From contig CADDZJ010000004.1 of assembly GCA_902812415.1 (NCBI GenBank), positions 1 to 64,000 of the forward strand: a stretch of 64,000 nucleotides of DNA. The letters run 5' to 3'. The notes below the pieces were generated by a model. It worked only from the letters and a program-made list of their open reading frames with translations. It had not been told where the DNA came from and did not search any database. The stretch is from Acidobacteriota bacterium (GTDB taxonomy: Bacteria > Acidobacteriota > Terriglobia > UBA7540). Positions within the stretch are counted from its first letter, which is position 1, and every line of letters starts with the position of its first letter. The translations under genes were made by a program, and so were the position numbers. This document shows, piece after piece, positions 52,862-63,116 of the stretch.

Positions 52862-55516
52862 ATGACTGAAGAAGAGAGACGTCTGGAAGAAGCCCGCCAG
52901 CGCCGGGTGCATTGGAAGCGCTGGGGGCCTTATTTGAGCGAAAGACAGTGGTCCACTGTCCGAGAGGACTATAGCGCCAACGGAGACGCCTGGGACTATT
53001 TCCCCCATGATACTGCGCGCTCACGGGCTTATCGCTGGGGAGAGGATGGAATCGGAGGCATTTGCGACCGGCATCAGTTCATCTGCTTTGCGCCGGCGTT
53101 TTGGAACGGGCGCGATCCTATTCTGAAAGAACGGCTCTTTGGCCTGAGCGGCCATGAAGGTAATCATGGCGAAGACGTTAAGGAGTATTACTTTTACCTG
53201 GATTCCACTCCGACCCACTCTTACATGAAATATCTTTATAAATATCCTCAAGCCGAATTCCCGTATGCCCGATTGCGGGAAGAGAACATGCGCCGCACCA
53301 AGCTGGACCCGGAATTTGAGTTGATGGATACCGGCATCTTTGATGGGAACCGCTACTTTGACGTTTTCATCGAATACGCCAAAGCGACGTTTGAGGATAT
53401 CCTGATCCGCATCACCGTCTTCAATCGCGGTCCGGAAGCGGCTCACCTTCGTCTGTTGCCTACCTTGTGGTTTCGCAACACCTGGTCATGGGGATGGGAC
53501 GACCGGAAACCCCGAATATCTGCGGGAGAGTCCCTGGATGGCATGGCCGTGCTCGAAGTGGATCATGGTTATTACGGCAAACGATGGCTGGTGTTTGAGG
53601 GATCGCCTCCTCTGCTTTTCACGGAGAACGAGACCAACTTTAAGCGGCTCTATGAATCGGAGAATCATAACCCTTACGTCAAAGACGCCTTTCACGAATA
53701 CGTTGTTCACAGGGACTTAAAGGCAGTGAATCCAGCTCAGGAGGGCACCAAAGCTGCGGCGGATTATAATCTGCTGGTTCAGCCCGGCGGGAGCATTGCT
53801 CTCCGAATGCGCTTCACAAACCAGGCGCCTTCGGCAGGCATGTTGGGCAATGGATTTGAGTCAATGTTCCAGCAGCGAATTGCCGAGGCGGATGAGTTTT
53901 ACTCGTTGCGGCTGCCCAAGAACGTTACACCAGATTGCCGAAGCATCCAGCGGCAAGCTTTTGCGGGGCTGCTCTGGAACAAACAGTTCTATCAATACGA
54001 TGTGCGAACGTGGTTGGAGGGCGATCCCGCTATGCCGCCGCCTCCGCCTGAGCGCCGACGCGGACGAAATCATAACTGGTCTCACCTTTACAATTCTGAT
54101 GTCATCAGTATGCCGGATAAGTGGGAGTATCCCTGGTACGCCGCTTGGGATCTGGCGTTCCATTGCATCACGTTGGCACTGATTGATCCGGATTATGCCA
54201 AGGAGCTACTCATTCTGTTCCTTCGCGAGTGGTACATGCATCCCAGCGGCCAACTGCCTGCCTACGAGTGGGCTTTCAGTGATGTGAATCCCCCCGTGCA
54301 TGCCTGGGCTGCCTGGCGAGTTTATAAGATCGAGCAGCGTATTCGCGGCAAGGCCGATTTTGCCTTTCTGGAAAGAGTCTTTCACAAGCTTCTCTTGAAC
54401 TTCACCTGGTGGGTGAATCGCAAAGACCCGGAAGGCATGAATGTTTTTGAAGGGGGATTTCTGGGGCTTGATAACATCGGCGTCTTTGACCGTTCTGCGA
54501 AGCTGCCGATGGGCGGACACATCGAACAGTCAGATGGAACCAGTTGGATGGGGATGTTCTGCCTGAACATGCTCGATATTGCCATGGAACTGGCTTCGAT
54601 TGACCCCGTTTACGAGGACGTGGCCAGCAAATTCTTCGAGCACTTTGTCTTGATCGCTCATGCAATGAACGACTTGGGCGGCGAGGGCATTCCGCTCTGG
54701 GATGAGCATGACGGCTTCTATTACGATGTGCTGCATCTTCCCAATTCCGCCAGTTGTCCGCTTAAAGTGCGCTCGATGGTGGGACTGATTCCGCTTTTCG
54801 GAGTGATGACGATCGAGCCGGAAGATGTGGACCGGTTGCCGGGCTTCAAACGCCGCATGCAATGGTTTCTGGACCACAAGCCGCTCATGGCGCAACATGT
54901 GGACGACAGCATGAAAACTGAAAAAGGGCCGCGCAGGCTGCTTTCTCTGGTAAACCGCAAGCGTCTGGAGCGAGTGTTGCGCTATGTCCTGGATGAGTCG
55001 GAATTCCTTTCATCTTATGGCATCCGGGCGCTTTCAAAATACCATCAGGCTCATCCCTACGTCCTTCAACTGGATAGTTACGAGCATCGTGTCAGCTACG
55101 ATCCCGCTGAATCCACGACGGGGATGTTCGGAGGCAACTCCAATTGGCGCGGGCCGGTGTGGTTTCCGGTGAATTTCCTCATGATCGAGTCGTTGCAGAA
55201 ATTCCATTGGTATTATCGCGATTCGCTCAAGGTGGAGTTCCCCACAGGTTCCGGGAGAAGCGCCGACCTGTGGGAGGTCAGCATGCAGCTCTCGCGCCGG
55301 CTGATCAGCATCTTCTTGCGAGGATCAGATGGCTTCCGTCCGGTTTATGGTCGCGGTGAGAAGTTTCAGAAAGATCCCTTCTGGCGTGACTGGTTACTCT
55401 TCTATGAGTATTTTCATGGCGACACAGGACAGGGGCTCGGCGCGAGTCATCAGACAGGATGGACAAGCCTTGTCGCCAAGCTTATTGAACAAAGCGGCCG
55501 ATGCGCAAGGTCGTGA
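52862..55516 (+). CDS. Large glycoside hydrolase, GH63-like (alpha/alpha)6 barrel
   Basis: The protein is 884 residues with no signal peptide. N-terminal beta domain: [39 protein letters not shown]. Catalytic barrel: [60 protein letters not shown] and [20 protein letters not shown], the conserved regions of GH63-like glucosidases and mannosylglycerate-type enzymes. The likely role is cytoplasmic removal of glucose from alpha-glucosides. It is divergent from the dehydratase, with GGAG seven bases before the ATG. Confidence 0.85.
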   Translation: MTEEERRLEEARQRRVHWKRWGPYLSERQWSTVREDYSANGDAWDYFPHDTARSRAYRWGEDGIGGICDRHQFICFAPAFWNGRDPILKERLFGLSGHEGNHGEDVKEYYFYLDSTPTHSYMKYLYKYPQAEFPYARLREENMRRTKLDPEFELMDTGIFDGNRYFDVFIEYAKATFEDILIRITVFNRGPEAAHLRLLPTLWFRNTWSWGWDDRKPRISAGESLDGMAVLEVDHGYYGKRWLVFEGSPPLLFTENETNFKRLYESENHNPYVKDAFHEYVVHRDLKAVNPAQEGTKAAADYNLLVQPGGSIALRMRFTNQAPSAGMLGNGFESMFQQRIAEADEFYSLRLPKNVTPDCRSIQRQAFAGLLWNKQFYQYDVRTWLEGDPAMPPPPPERRRGRNHNWSHLYNSDVISMPDKWEYPWYAAWDLAFHCITLALIDPDYAKELLILFLREWYMHPSGQLPAYEWAFSDVNPPVHAWAAWRVYKIEQRIRGKADFAFLERVFHKLLLNFTWWVNRKDPEGMNVFEGGFLGLDNIGVFDRSAKLPMGGHIEQSDGTSWMGMFCLNMLDIAMELASIDPVYEDVASKFFEHFVLIAHAMNDLGGEGIPLWDEHDGFYYDVLHLPNSASCPLKVRSMVGLIPLFGVMTIEPEDVDRLPGFKRRMQWFLDHKPLMAQHVDDSMKTEKGPRRLLSLVNRKRLERVLRYVLDESEFLSSYGIRALSKYHQAHPYVLQLDSYEHRVSYDPAESTTGMFGGNSNWRGPVWFPVNFLMIESLQKFHWYYRDSLKVEFPTGSGRSADLWEVSMQLSRRLISIFLRGSDGFRPVYGRGEKFQKDPFWRDWLLFYEYFHGDTGQGLGASHQTGWTSLVAKLIEQSGRCARS

Positions 55517-55544
55517 GCGTTCTGCGATCGTGCAGCGAAACTTG

Positions 55545-56652
55545 TTAGGCCCTCGCGGTCGCGGCGCGATGGGATAAAAGATAAGCCTTGATAAAGGGAT
55601 CGATGTCCCCATCAAGGATGCGATCCGCATCGCCCATCTCGAATTTTGTGCGGTGGTCTTTCACCAGTCGATAAGGGTGGAGCACGTAAGAACGCACCTG
55701 ATTGCCAAAAGCGATCTCGCCCTTCATCTCTTCCAGTTTTTTGGATTCCTCCCGCCGCTTCTCAAGCTCAAGCTCGTAAAGTTTTGAGCGGAGAATTTTC
55801 ATGGCCATATCACGGTTGCGATGCTGTGAGCGCTCGTTCTGGCAGGTGGCAATGACGCCAGTGGGAAGGTGAATAATACGCACGGCCGAGTCCGTGGTGT
55901 TGACGTGCTGGCCCCCAGCTCCGGTTGACCGATAAGTTTCAACCTTGATGTCTTCAGGTTTGATCTCAATTTCGATATTCTCATCAATCTCCGGGCTCAC
56001 GAACACGGAGGCGAAGGAGGTGTGCCGCCGCTTGGCCGCATCGAATGGCGAGATTCGCACCAGACGATGTACGCCGATTTCCGAGGTGAGCAGCCCGTAA
56101 GCGTAATCGCCCGTCACGGAAAAAGTGGCGGATTTCAAGCCTGCTTCTTCACCCGCCTGATAGTCCATCAGGTTAAACTCAAAACCGTGTCTTTCCGCCC
56201 AGCGGCGATACATGCGCAGCAGCATTTCCGCCCAGTCCTGCGATTCCGTTCCGCCCGCGCCGGGGTGAATCGTCACAATGGCGTTGAGCCGATCGTTTTC
56301 ACCTGAAAGCAGCGAGGCCGTCTCAAGCCGATCGACTTCGTTGCGCAGGGCCGCCAACTCCTGGCTGATCTCATTGCCGACGCTTTCGCCTTCGCGCGCC
56401 AGCTCGAAATAAGCGTCGAGGTCGGCGAGACGCTGTTCCAGTTTGCGGTCTGTTTCCAGCGTTTCTTCCAGGCGCCGGCGGTTGGGCAGGATTTTCTGCT
56501 GCGCCTCGGGATTCTGCCAGAAATCCTGCTCTGTCATTTGCTTTTCAATCGCCGCGAGTTCCCGGCGTACGCGGGGCGCGTCAAAGATAACCTCGCAAGT
56601 CTTCGGCGCGCTGCCGGATAGGCTGATATTCTCTTTCCAGTTCTTCAATCAT
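55545..56652 (-). CDS. prfB: Peptide chain release factor 2 with programmed +1 frameshift
   Basis: RF2 reads UAA and UGA. The true start is ATG 56652 (SD AAGGAG), reading MIEELEREYQPIRQRAEDLR then GYL, and the 24th codon is TGA at 56581-56583. The slippery sequence is CTT TGA C, identical to the known prfB site; a +1 shift at CTT continues as DAPRVRRELAAIEKQM. Domains: GAGGTESQDWAEMLLRMYRR with the GGT/GGQ loop seen as YRSTGAGGQHVNTTDSAVRI. The product is about 368 residues. The GAGGT just before CTT may help the shift. Confidence 0.95.
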
Positions 56653-56779
56653 GATGTCTCCTTATGAGGGTTGCAAAATGCTGCGCTCGCCATCGGGTGT
56701 TGTTAAACAGGATGGCAGTTGTCTGTTCCTTTGCAGTCTCGATTGAGGATTGCGAATAAGTAATGATGGTGCGCTGCCT

Positions 56780-58348
56780 TCACAGCGCGGTGCGGCGTCC
56801 AATGCTCCATACCGCTATGATGATCGTCAGCGCAACACAGCTCCACGCAAAAACATCTCCATATCGATTATAGAATGTCTGGCCTGAGATAAAACCAAAA
56901 CTCGCCGCAAGCGCCGTCCGACAATAGAGGGGCGCTTCAGCGGCGATCCGCCCGTAGGGATCGATAACAGCCGTTACCCCGTCGTTTGTTGCGCGCAATA
57001 AATATCGATGGTTTTCAATTGCGCGGAAGCGGGCCATCTTCAAATGCTGGAATCGCGCCGCGGAAGTTCCATACCAGGCGTCATCCGAAATATTCACCAG
57101 GACGCCCGGTCCGGGAGGCGTTAGACGCCGAACGAGTTGAGGGAAAATCGCCTCGTAACAAATGAAAACCGCGAGCGTGCCATTGGGTGTTTGAGCGCCG
57201 CCATACTCCGAGCCGGGAATGAAGTCTCCAACTTCGGAAGTCACTTTACTCATTCGAGTGAATCGCAGCCAGCCAGGCACGTATTCTCCCATAGGTACGA
57301 GGTGGATTTTATGATACTCCAGAATCACATTGCCCGAGGGGTTCAGGACCATAGCTGTATTCTGCGGCATCATCGGGTCGGAATTCACAAAAGTAATTGT
57401 GTTGACCACCACATCAGCATGGGCCTCGCGGGCCATCGTCTCCACTGCGCCGCGAAAGATGGGGTCGCGATGAAAGAAAAAAGGCGCCGAGTTCTCCGGC
57501 CAGATAATGAGGGGAGGCCCTTCCGTATCCTGCTCGTGCTGAGAGACAACATGAATGGAGAGATTGACGAGGTCTTCAAGCGGTTCGGGATTGCGCCAGG
57601 GAGCCCATTTCTCAACGCCGCTTTCATCCAGCGGGACATTAGGCTGGATGAGCACCGCCAGGTGATTTGGCTTTGGCAAATGCGAAGGAGCTAGCCAGAT
57701 ATCGCCCACGAGCAGAACCACAAGCCACGCGATCGCCGCCCGTTTTGCGCGAGAATGAGGCTCGATGACCACCCCGCAGAGCAGCGCGCTCGTGGCCGCG
57801 ACGATGAAGGAGAGGCCATAGACGGCTGTGACCGAAGCGATTTGCTCCAGCCCTTTTGCCTGCACGGCGTAACCCAGCAAGTTCCACGGAAAGCCTGTGA
57901 TCAAATAAGTGCGAGCGAGTTCCAACGCCACCCACAGAAACGGAGCCAGCAGCAAGGCCCGACGCGCTGAGCGTCGCGCCGTCCAGACTTCAATCAGCCC
58001 AAAGACAGCCCAGAAGGGATTGAACATCGCCAGGAATAACACCATGGCCGCCATCGCCTCGATCAGCGTCAAATGGCCGTAAGATTCCATGACTCCAACG
58101 AACCAATAAAGACTACCCGTTAAGAAGACGATTCCGGTGATGAGTCCCCAAAGGAAGCCGCGTCCCAGATGCGTTTCGCTGACCAAGGCAAGGAAGAGCG
58201 GAACGCAAGCGATCCAGACGAGCAGAGGAACATCGGGGCGGGGAAATACGAGCACCAGAAAAATTCCGCTCAAGATGCTTGCGCCCAGGCGAGATGAAGG
58301 ACGCATCATCATGAACGGGATTTTTATTTTGTCGTGAGGTTCGGTCAA
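56780..58348 (-). CDS. lnt: Apolipoprotein N-acyltransferase
   Basis: Lnt adds the third acyl chain to lipoproteins in the inner membrane. The N-terminal half has about six hydrophobic segments (LGASILSGIFLVLVFPRPDV, GITGIVFLTGSLYWFVG-like). The nitrilase domain shows the catalytic triad: Glu in LIIWPENSAPFF, Lys in EYHKIHLVPMGEYVP and Cys in LAVFICYEAIFPQL. A final hydrophobic segment is near the C-terminus. At 522 residues it has normal length. The start is TTG 58348 or ATG 58312; neither has a strong SD. Confidence 0.92.
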   Translation of the reverse strand: MTEPHDKIKIPFMMMRPSSRLGASILSGIFLVLVFPRPDVPLLVWIACVPLFLALVSETHLGRGFLWGLITGIVFLTGSLYWFVGVMESYGHLTLIEAMAAMVLFLAMFNPFWAVFGLIEVWTARRSARRALLLAPFLWVALELARTYLITGFPWNLLGYAVQAKGLEQIASVTAVYGLSFIVAATSALLCGVVIEPHSRAKRAAIAWLVVLLVGDIWLAPSHLPKPNHLAVLIQPNVPLDESGVEKWAPWRNPEPLEDLVNLSIHVVSQHEQDTEGPPLIIWPENSAPFFFHRDPIFRGAVETMAREAHADVVVNTITFVNSDPMMPQNTAMVLNPSGNVILEYHKIHLVPMGEYVPGWLRFTRMSKVTSEVGDFIPGSEYGGAQTPNGTLAVFICYEAIFPQLVRRLTPPGPGVLVNISDDAWYGTSAARFQHLKMARFRAIENHRYLLRATNDGVTAVIDPYGRIAAEAPLYCRTALAASFGFISGQTFYNRYGDVFAWSCVALTIIIAVWSIGRRTAL

Positions 58349-58418
58349 GCGATCTTAGTCAACTCCCGGGGTCGATTGCGAGTGAGGAGCTGCACGGGGT
58401 GGAATTTAAAAGAGATCA

Positions 58419-59054
58419 TCATTCCTTGATGAATGGCTTGAAGCCCTCGCGGCTCAGTTTGTGAAGCGTCCGGATCGCTTCCTCCCGGGACCCGAACGGT
58501 CCCACCTGCACTCGATAGAGACTGTCGCGCGCTCCCGCCTGTTGGGGCGTCACCAGACGGGCATGGTATCCGTGGGCTGCCAAAGTTTTCACCAGGGATT
58601 GCGCATCCTGCTCCGTGTGGGTTGCAGCCACTTGAATCATGACCCTGCCCCTCGTGGGCTCTTCGCTGATCTGCTGTGCTGTGGCGTTTGAAGCAGATGA
58701 ATGAATGGATGTGGAAGTTCTCGCGGGCGCCGAAGACGGCGGAGACGATGAGAGTGAAGCCGCGTTTGTGGGATTCAAATCCTGCTCGACTACTGTGGGC
58801 GATTGCGAGTTGGATGAGCCGCCGCTTGAATCAGAGCTTTCGAGCGGCTGATTGACGGTGGGCGGAATTTCGCTGGGAGGAGAAACGCGTTCCACTTGCG
58901 GCGCCGAAGAACTGGAAGTTCGCCCGTTGCTTCCCACGAGGAAGCCGAGAGCAAAAAACACGGCACAGACTCCTACTCCGCCGAAGAAAATCAAAGTCAA
59001 TTGGCGCACCGAGAGACCTCGCGAAGCGCCCGATGGGTCAGATTTGGATGCCAT
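58419..59054 (-). CDS. SPOR-domain cell-envelope protein
   Basis: One membrane segment (LTLIFFGGVGVCAVFFALGFLVG, residues about 20-42) is followed by a Ser/Pro/Thr-rich periplasmic linker and a C-terminal SPOR domain (MIQVAATHTEQDAQSLVKTL, YRVQVGPFGSREEAIRTLHK). SPOR domains bind denuded peptidoglycan glycans at division sites. The 211-residue layout is like FtsN- or DedD-type proteins. Its neighbours are lnt and the slipin gene, so an envelope role is likely. Confidence 0.88.
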   Translation of the reverse strand: MASKSDPSGASRGLSVRQLTLIFFGGVGVCAVFFALGFLVGSNGRTSSSSAPQVERVSPPSEIPPTVNQPLESSDSSGGSSNSQSPTVVEQDLNPTNAASLSSSPPSSAPARTSTSIHSSASNATAQQISEEPTRGRVMIQVAATHTEQDAQSLVKTLAAHGYHARLVTPQQAGARDSLYRVQVGPFGSREEAIRTLHKLSREGFKPFIKE

Positions 59055-59141
59055 AGATGGTTGTCTCTTTGCAAAGCGTCAGATTTAACGCGACGGTCAA
59101 GAAATCAAAATTATTCTGACGGACTCATGGTGGTCCTATTC

Positions 59142-59969
59142 TCAACCTGCCTTCTCGCTCACGGGCTGAGGACTGGAACCAGTGGTTACAGGCTTCGGTT
59201 GTCCGTTAGCGCCAACAATCTTGCCGGACTTATTGATGAGTCCGGTCAGTAAATCGATCGGCAGCGGGAAAAGGATCGTGGTGTTCTTTTCGACGCCAAT
59301 CTCTGTGAGCGTTTGGAGATAACGCAAGGTGATGGCGACCGGCTCTTCTTGCATCAAAACAGCAGCAGCCTTCAATTTTTCGGCGGCCTGATATTCGCCA
59401 TCCGCATTGATGATCTTGGCCCGACGCTCGCGTTCCGCTTCCGCCTGGCGGGCGATCGCGCGCTGCATTTCCTGTGGCAGGTCCACTTGCTTTACTTCCA
59501 CCTTGGCCACCTTCACGCCCCATGGTTCGGTATGTTCGTCCAGAATCGTCTGAAGGCGCAGATTGAGCTTTTCGCGCTGCGAGAGCAAGTCGTCCAGTTC
59601 GACTTCTCCCAGCACGGAACGCAGCGTGGTTTGCGCAAGCTGTTCGATCGCGTAGCGGTAATTTTCAAGTTCCAGCACCGCTTTCTGGGCGCTGATGACA
59701 CGGAAGTAGACCACAGCGTTGACTTTGAGCGACACGTTGTCGCGGGTGATCACGTCCTGAGGCGGCACATCCCAGGCGACCACGCGCAGAGAAATGCGCA
59801 CAATTTTATCAATCGGCCAGAGGATGAAGATAAGCCCCGGCCCCTTATCGGGAGTCTGGATTCGGCCCAACCTGAAGACCACCGCACGCTCATATTCCCG
59901 CATGACATTCAAGCAGGCAAAAACCCACAAGATGATGATAATCACGATCACAATCAATCCGTTTCCCAT
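59142..59969 (-). CDS. Slipin/stomatin-like SPFH protein
   Basis: An N-terminal membrane anchor ([19 protein letters not shown]) is followed by an SPFH/band-7 domain: [40 protein letters not shown]-like, [20 protein letters not shown], and the coiled-coil end ([20 protein letters not shown]). The start is ATG 59969 (AAGGAG upstream); the open frame runs 25 codons further. Length 275 residues. Slipins are usually encoded beside NfeD proteins, as here (124 bases to the NfeD gene). Confidence 0.92.
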   Translation of the reverse strand: MGNGLIVIVIIIILWVFACLNVMREYERAVVFRLGRIQTPDKGPGLIFILWPIDKIVRISLRVVAWDVPPQDVITRDNVSLKVNAVVYFRVISAQKAVLELENYRYAIEQLAQTTLRSVLGEVELDDLLSQREKLNLRLQTILDEHTEPWGVKVAKVEVKQVDLPQEMQRAIARQAEAERERRAKIINADGEYQAAEKLKAAAVLMQEEPVAITLRYLQTLTEIGVEKNTTILFPLPIDLLTGLINKSGKIVGANGQPKPVTTGSSPQPVSEKAG

Positions 59970-60093
59970 GGGCGCTCCTTGTCCAGGAATATCACGTCGC
60001 TTGTTGCCGAGCGACATGATGACGAATATAAAGCCGGGTTCCACATAGAATAACAGCCAGCGATTGTGCCGCGTAATCCTCGCGGCTCAATGT

Positions 60094-61413
60094 TCAGGAT
60101 TTTGCTTCTTTAGCCGGCTCGACGACCAGTTTCAAACCCTCCACTGCGCACACCTTCACCGGGTCTCCGGCCAGAATTCTTCCGACAGCGCGCGCATCCC
60201 AGAGTTCTCCATGCACCAGGATTTTGCCTTCTGGGGCAAGGTCGGTGCGCGCAATCCCAATCGCATTCAACATGCCCTCGGCGCCCGTGATAGCCTTCTG
60301 TCGCGTAGCCTTCAGGGCTGCCCCCACCAGCAGAACCACAATAATAGCCAGCGGCAAAGTAACGCTCAGCGAAGTGGTCAGGCGGATGTGTGCGCCCGGC
60401 CAGGGCGTCTTGATCAAAATAAGCGAGCCAAAGAGCATGGCGGCAATGCCTCCAGCAGCCAACAGGCCGTGGGATGAGACGTGAGCTTCCAGGGCAAATA
60501 GCGCCAGGGCCAGCACGATGAGAATCACGCCCACATAATTAATTGGCAACAGTTGAAAACCGAGCAGGGCCAGCACAACCAGGATAGCCCCGGCGATACC
60601 CGGAAGCACCATGCCTGGATGAGTGAATTCAAAATAGAGCAGGATAGCGCCAATGACGCCCAGTACAAAGGCTATATTAGGATCGGCAAGTTGAGAAAGG
60701 AAGTGCTCGCGCGAGCTCATGGCATACACATCGATGTGAGCGTTAGCGAGATCGAGAGTTGTCGTGCTGCCGTTGAAGCGCTTGATGGATTTACCGTTAA
60801 ATTGCCTGAAAATGTCCTGGGGGCTTTGCGCGATTGCATCGATCAGGTGGCCCTGAAGCGCCTCCTGGTCGGTATAAGACTTGCTCTGGCGCACGCCCTC
60901 TTCGGCCAGCTTGGCATTGCGCCCTCGCTGCTGGGCGATGCTGCGGATATAGGCGGCGGCATCATTTTCGATTTTCGCAGCTTCAGTCTTGCCCACATCT
61001 GCGCCGCTCAGCAGGACAGGATGGGCTGCTCCCGTATTTGTGCCCGGAGCCATGACGGCAATATCGCCTGAGAGAAGCACAAAGAATCCCGCGGAGGCCG
61101 CCCGGCTTCCGCTGGGCGCCACATAGGTAATCACGGGGACCTCGGAACTGACAATGGCTTTAATGATTCCCCGCATGGACGTCCCTAACCCTCCCGGGGT
61201 GCTTAAGGCCAGCAGAATAGCCTGGGCGTGAATACGGTTGGCATAAGCAATGCCGCGCTCAACATATTCAGCGCTGATCGGCTGAATGATACCATTCAGG
61301 TTGATCTGCACGACTATCGGAGAGTTTGGCGCAGCGCTCTCCGCAGGCCGGCTGCCGCCCAAGGCCGCCGCCAGAATGATGACGAATTGAAAGGTCAGAC
61401 AATGCCGCCTCAA
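60094..61413 (-). CDS. NfeD-family membrane serine protease (ClpP-like)
   Basis: A signal segment (FQFVIILAAALGGSRPAESA) precedes a ClpP-like domain: LALSTPGGLGTSMRGIIKAI, APSGSRAASAGFFVLLSGD (Ser nucleophile in ASAG) and PGTNTGAAHPV. Four or five hydrophobic segments follow (AFVLGVIGAILLYFEFTHPG, VILIVLALALFALEAHV), and a C-terminal OB-fold NfeD domain (GILVHGELWDARAVG-like). Length 439 residues. The start is TTG 61413, which overlaps the TPR gene stop (TTGA). It is thought to act on slipin-like partners. Confidence 0.92.
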   Translation of the reverse strand: MRRHCLTFQFVIILAAALGGSRPAESAAPNSPIVVQINLNGIIQPISAEYVERGIAYANRIHAQAILLALSTPGGLGTSMRGIIKAIVSSEVPVITYVAPSGSRAASAGFFVLLSGDIAVMAPGTNTGAAHPVLLSGADVGKTEAAKIENDAAAYIRSIAQQRGRNAKLAEEGVRQSKSYTDQEALQGHLIDAIAQSPQDIFRQFNGKSIKRFNGSTTTLDLANAHIDVYAMSSREHFLSQLADPNIAFVLGVIGAILLYFEFTHPGMVLPGIAGAILVVLALLGFQLLPINYVGVILIVLALALFALEAHVSSHGLLAAGGIAAMLFGSLILIKTPWPGAHIRLTTSLSVTLPLAIIVVLLVGAALKATRQKAITGAEGMLNAIGIARTDLAPEGKILVHGELWDARAVGRILAGDPVKVCAVEGLKLVVEPAKEAKS

Positions 61414-63044
61414 GGGTTTTTGGAAGACTTCTTCATCTCGCGCTCGATGGAGTCAATCAAACCTTCAGCATCCCGATTTCCTGGGTCCATACTCAGCGCC
61501 ATCTGGCTCTGACTTAAGGCCTCAGAGGGCTGGTGAAGAGAAAGATAAGCATGCGCCAGCCAAAGATGGGTAATGGCATTGTTGTTGAGCGCGATGGCCC
61601 GGTTAAATTCATCAAGCGCTTTTTGATGCTCTCCGTACAACTCATAAGCCTGGCCCAAAAACAGGCAGACCTCGCTGTTGTCGGGCAGAAGGGAGTCAGC
61701 CTCCGTAAGCTCGCGGATGGCTTCCGGGAAACGTCCTTCTTTGATGAATTCCTCTCCGCGAGCCAAGTGGAAGTGTCCATGTTCCTGGGGCGGCTGATGG
61801 GCAAGCTCCTTTTCCAGCGAGTTGCTGACGGCCACGGCCAGCAAGCGGAAGGCAGCGCCGTTGAACGTTTTCTTCAGGCGCGGCTGCGGCAAAATGCTGG
61901 CGTTCAGGTCAGCCATGGCTTTGCCATCATGTTCGGCGACCCATTGCAGTTGAGCCTGGCTTTCTGTCTGGTTGCCCATCTGTTGCAGGGCGTAGGCCAG
62001 CAGCGTGCGCACTCCCAGATCATCCTGATGCTGAGCCAAAGCTTGCTCAAGATAATGGGCGGCCTGACTGTACTGCTTCAGATAGCAGTAACAAGCCCCC
62101 AGATTGAAGGCGTAGTCCGCATCGGTTTCATCGCCCTGGTATGCTCGTTTAAAGCTGGCAAGGGCGTCCTGGTAATCTGCCCGGCGCGCTTCCAGCACCC
62201 CTAAATTGTTCCAGACTTCATTCAGGGGGATCTGCTGAGAGAGCGTTCTGAAATCGTTTTCAGCTTCCTTATCATGACCGAGAAAGAAATCATCAATCCC
62301 ACTCAAAAAGAGGGCGGTGTGGTACTCCGAGTCCTGAGCGTTTAACTTTGAAAGCCACCGAACGGAATTGGCATAATCCTTTTGTTTAAAGTAATACTGG
62401 CCCAGCGCCAGCGCAGCGCGGTGATCGTTGGGGCTGAGTCGATCCGCGGCGGTGAGAAACTGAACCTTGGTCTTGCCGTCGCTTGCCAGCAGGCCGCGGG
62501 TATAGTTTTCCAGTGCGTCCAGGCGGAGTGGCGGAAAACGGCGGGCGAAATCCTCTTCGGTTCCTACCGTGAAATCCTGGCTGTGGGTTGCCAGCAGCCG
62601 CCAGGCGAGGCGCGTTTGAATCTTGATCATGTCGGAGAGGGCGCCAGATTCCTGGATAGCGGGATAGAGCTTGAGGTCATGCAAGTCCAGCCACTGAGCC
62701 TGAGCCTGAAGCGCCTGTCCGGTGACTCGGAAGCTTCCGACCACAGCCCAATCCACGCCCAGCGTCTGGGCGATCTTATACTCGCTGGCGAGCGTGAGTG
62801 TTGCATCCGGCGGCGCGCCCAATTGCCGGTAAGCGGTGTTGACTTCCTGGCGTTCCAGCACGAAACGATGCGAGCCCGCAAGCCGCCAGGAGAGCACCTC
62901 CGCAAAGGCTTCAGACATCCAACCCAGGTCTGAGTTCGAGCTTCGGTTCTCAAATGGAAAGACAATGATCGTCCGGGTGGGAGGCGCAGCGCTTAACGCG
63001 CATGCCGAGAGCAGCAGAAACAGCAGGCTTACAGTTTTTTTCAT
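61410..63044 (-). CDS. Secreted TPR protein with a TolB/FlgO-like N-terminal domain
   Basis: A signal peptide (KKTVSLLFLLLSACALSA), with Cys in the lipobox-like region LSAC, precedes a TolB/FlgO-like domain (IIVFPFENRSSNSDLGWMSE, AQTLGVDWAVVGSFRV). From about residue 190 there are repeated TPR helices (AALALGQYYFKQKDYANSVR, VWNNLGVLEARRADYQDALA, CYCYLKQYSQAAHYLEQALA, CLFLGQAYELYGEHQKALDE). Length 544 residues from ATG 63044. It is translationally coupled to the NfeD gene. It is probably a periplasmic scaffold lipoprotein. Confidence 0.85.
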   Translation of the reverse strand: MKKTVSLLFLLLSACALSAAPPTRTIIVFPFENRSSNSDLGWMSEAFAEVLSWRLAGSHRFVLERQEVNTAYRQLGAPPDATLTLASEYKIAQTLGVDWAVVGSFRVTGQALQAQAQWLDLHDLKLYPAIQESGALSDMIKIQTRLAWRLLATHSQDFTVGTEEDFARRFPPLRLDALENYTRGLLASDGKTKVQFLTAADRLSPNDHRAALALGQYYFKQKDYANSVRWLSKLNAQDSEYHTALFLSGIDDFFLGHDKEAENDFRTLSQQIPLNEVWNNLGVLEARRADYQDALASFKRAYQGDETDADYAFNLGACYCYLKQYSQAAHYLEQALAQHQDDLGVRTLLAYALQQMGNQTESQAQLQWVAEHDGKAMADLNASILPQPRLKKTFNGAAFRLLAVAVSNSLEKELAHQPPQEHGHFHLARGEEFIKEGRFPEAIRELTEADSLLPDNSEVCLFLGQAYELYGEHQKALDEFNRAIALNNNAITHLWLAHAYLSLHQPSEALSQSQMALSMDPGNRDAEGLIDSIEREMKKSSKNP

Positions 63045-63116
63045 ACGGCCTGACCTTCGATGCATTATAGCACCGAGCTGGCAGCGACTCGGAAAAGCCC
63101 GGCGGGGCGGTCCGTG

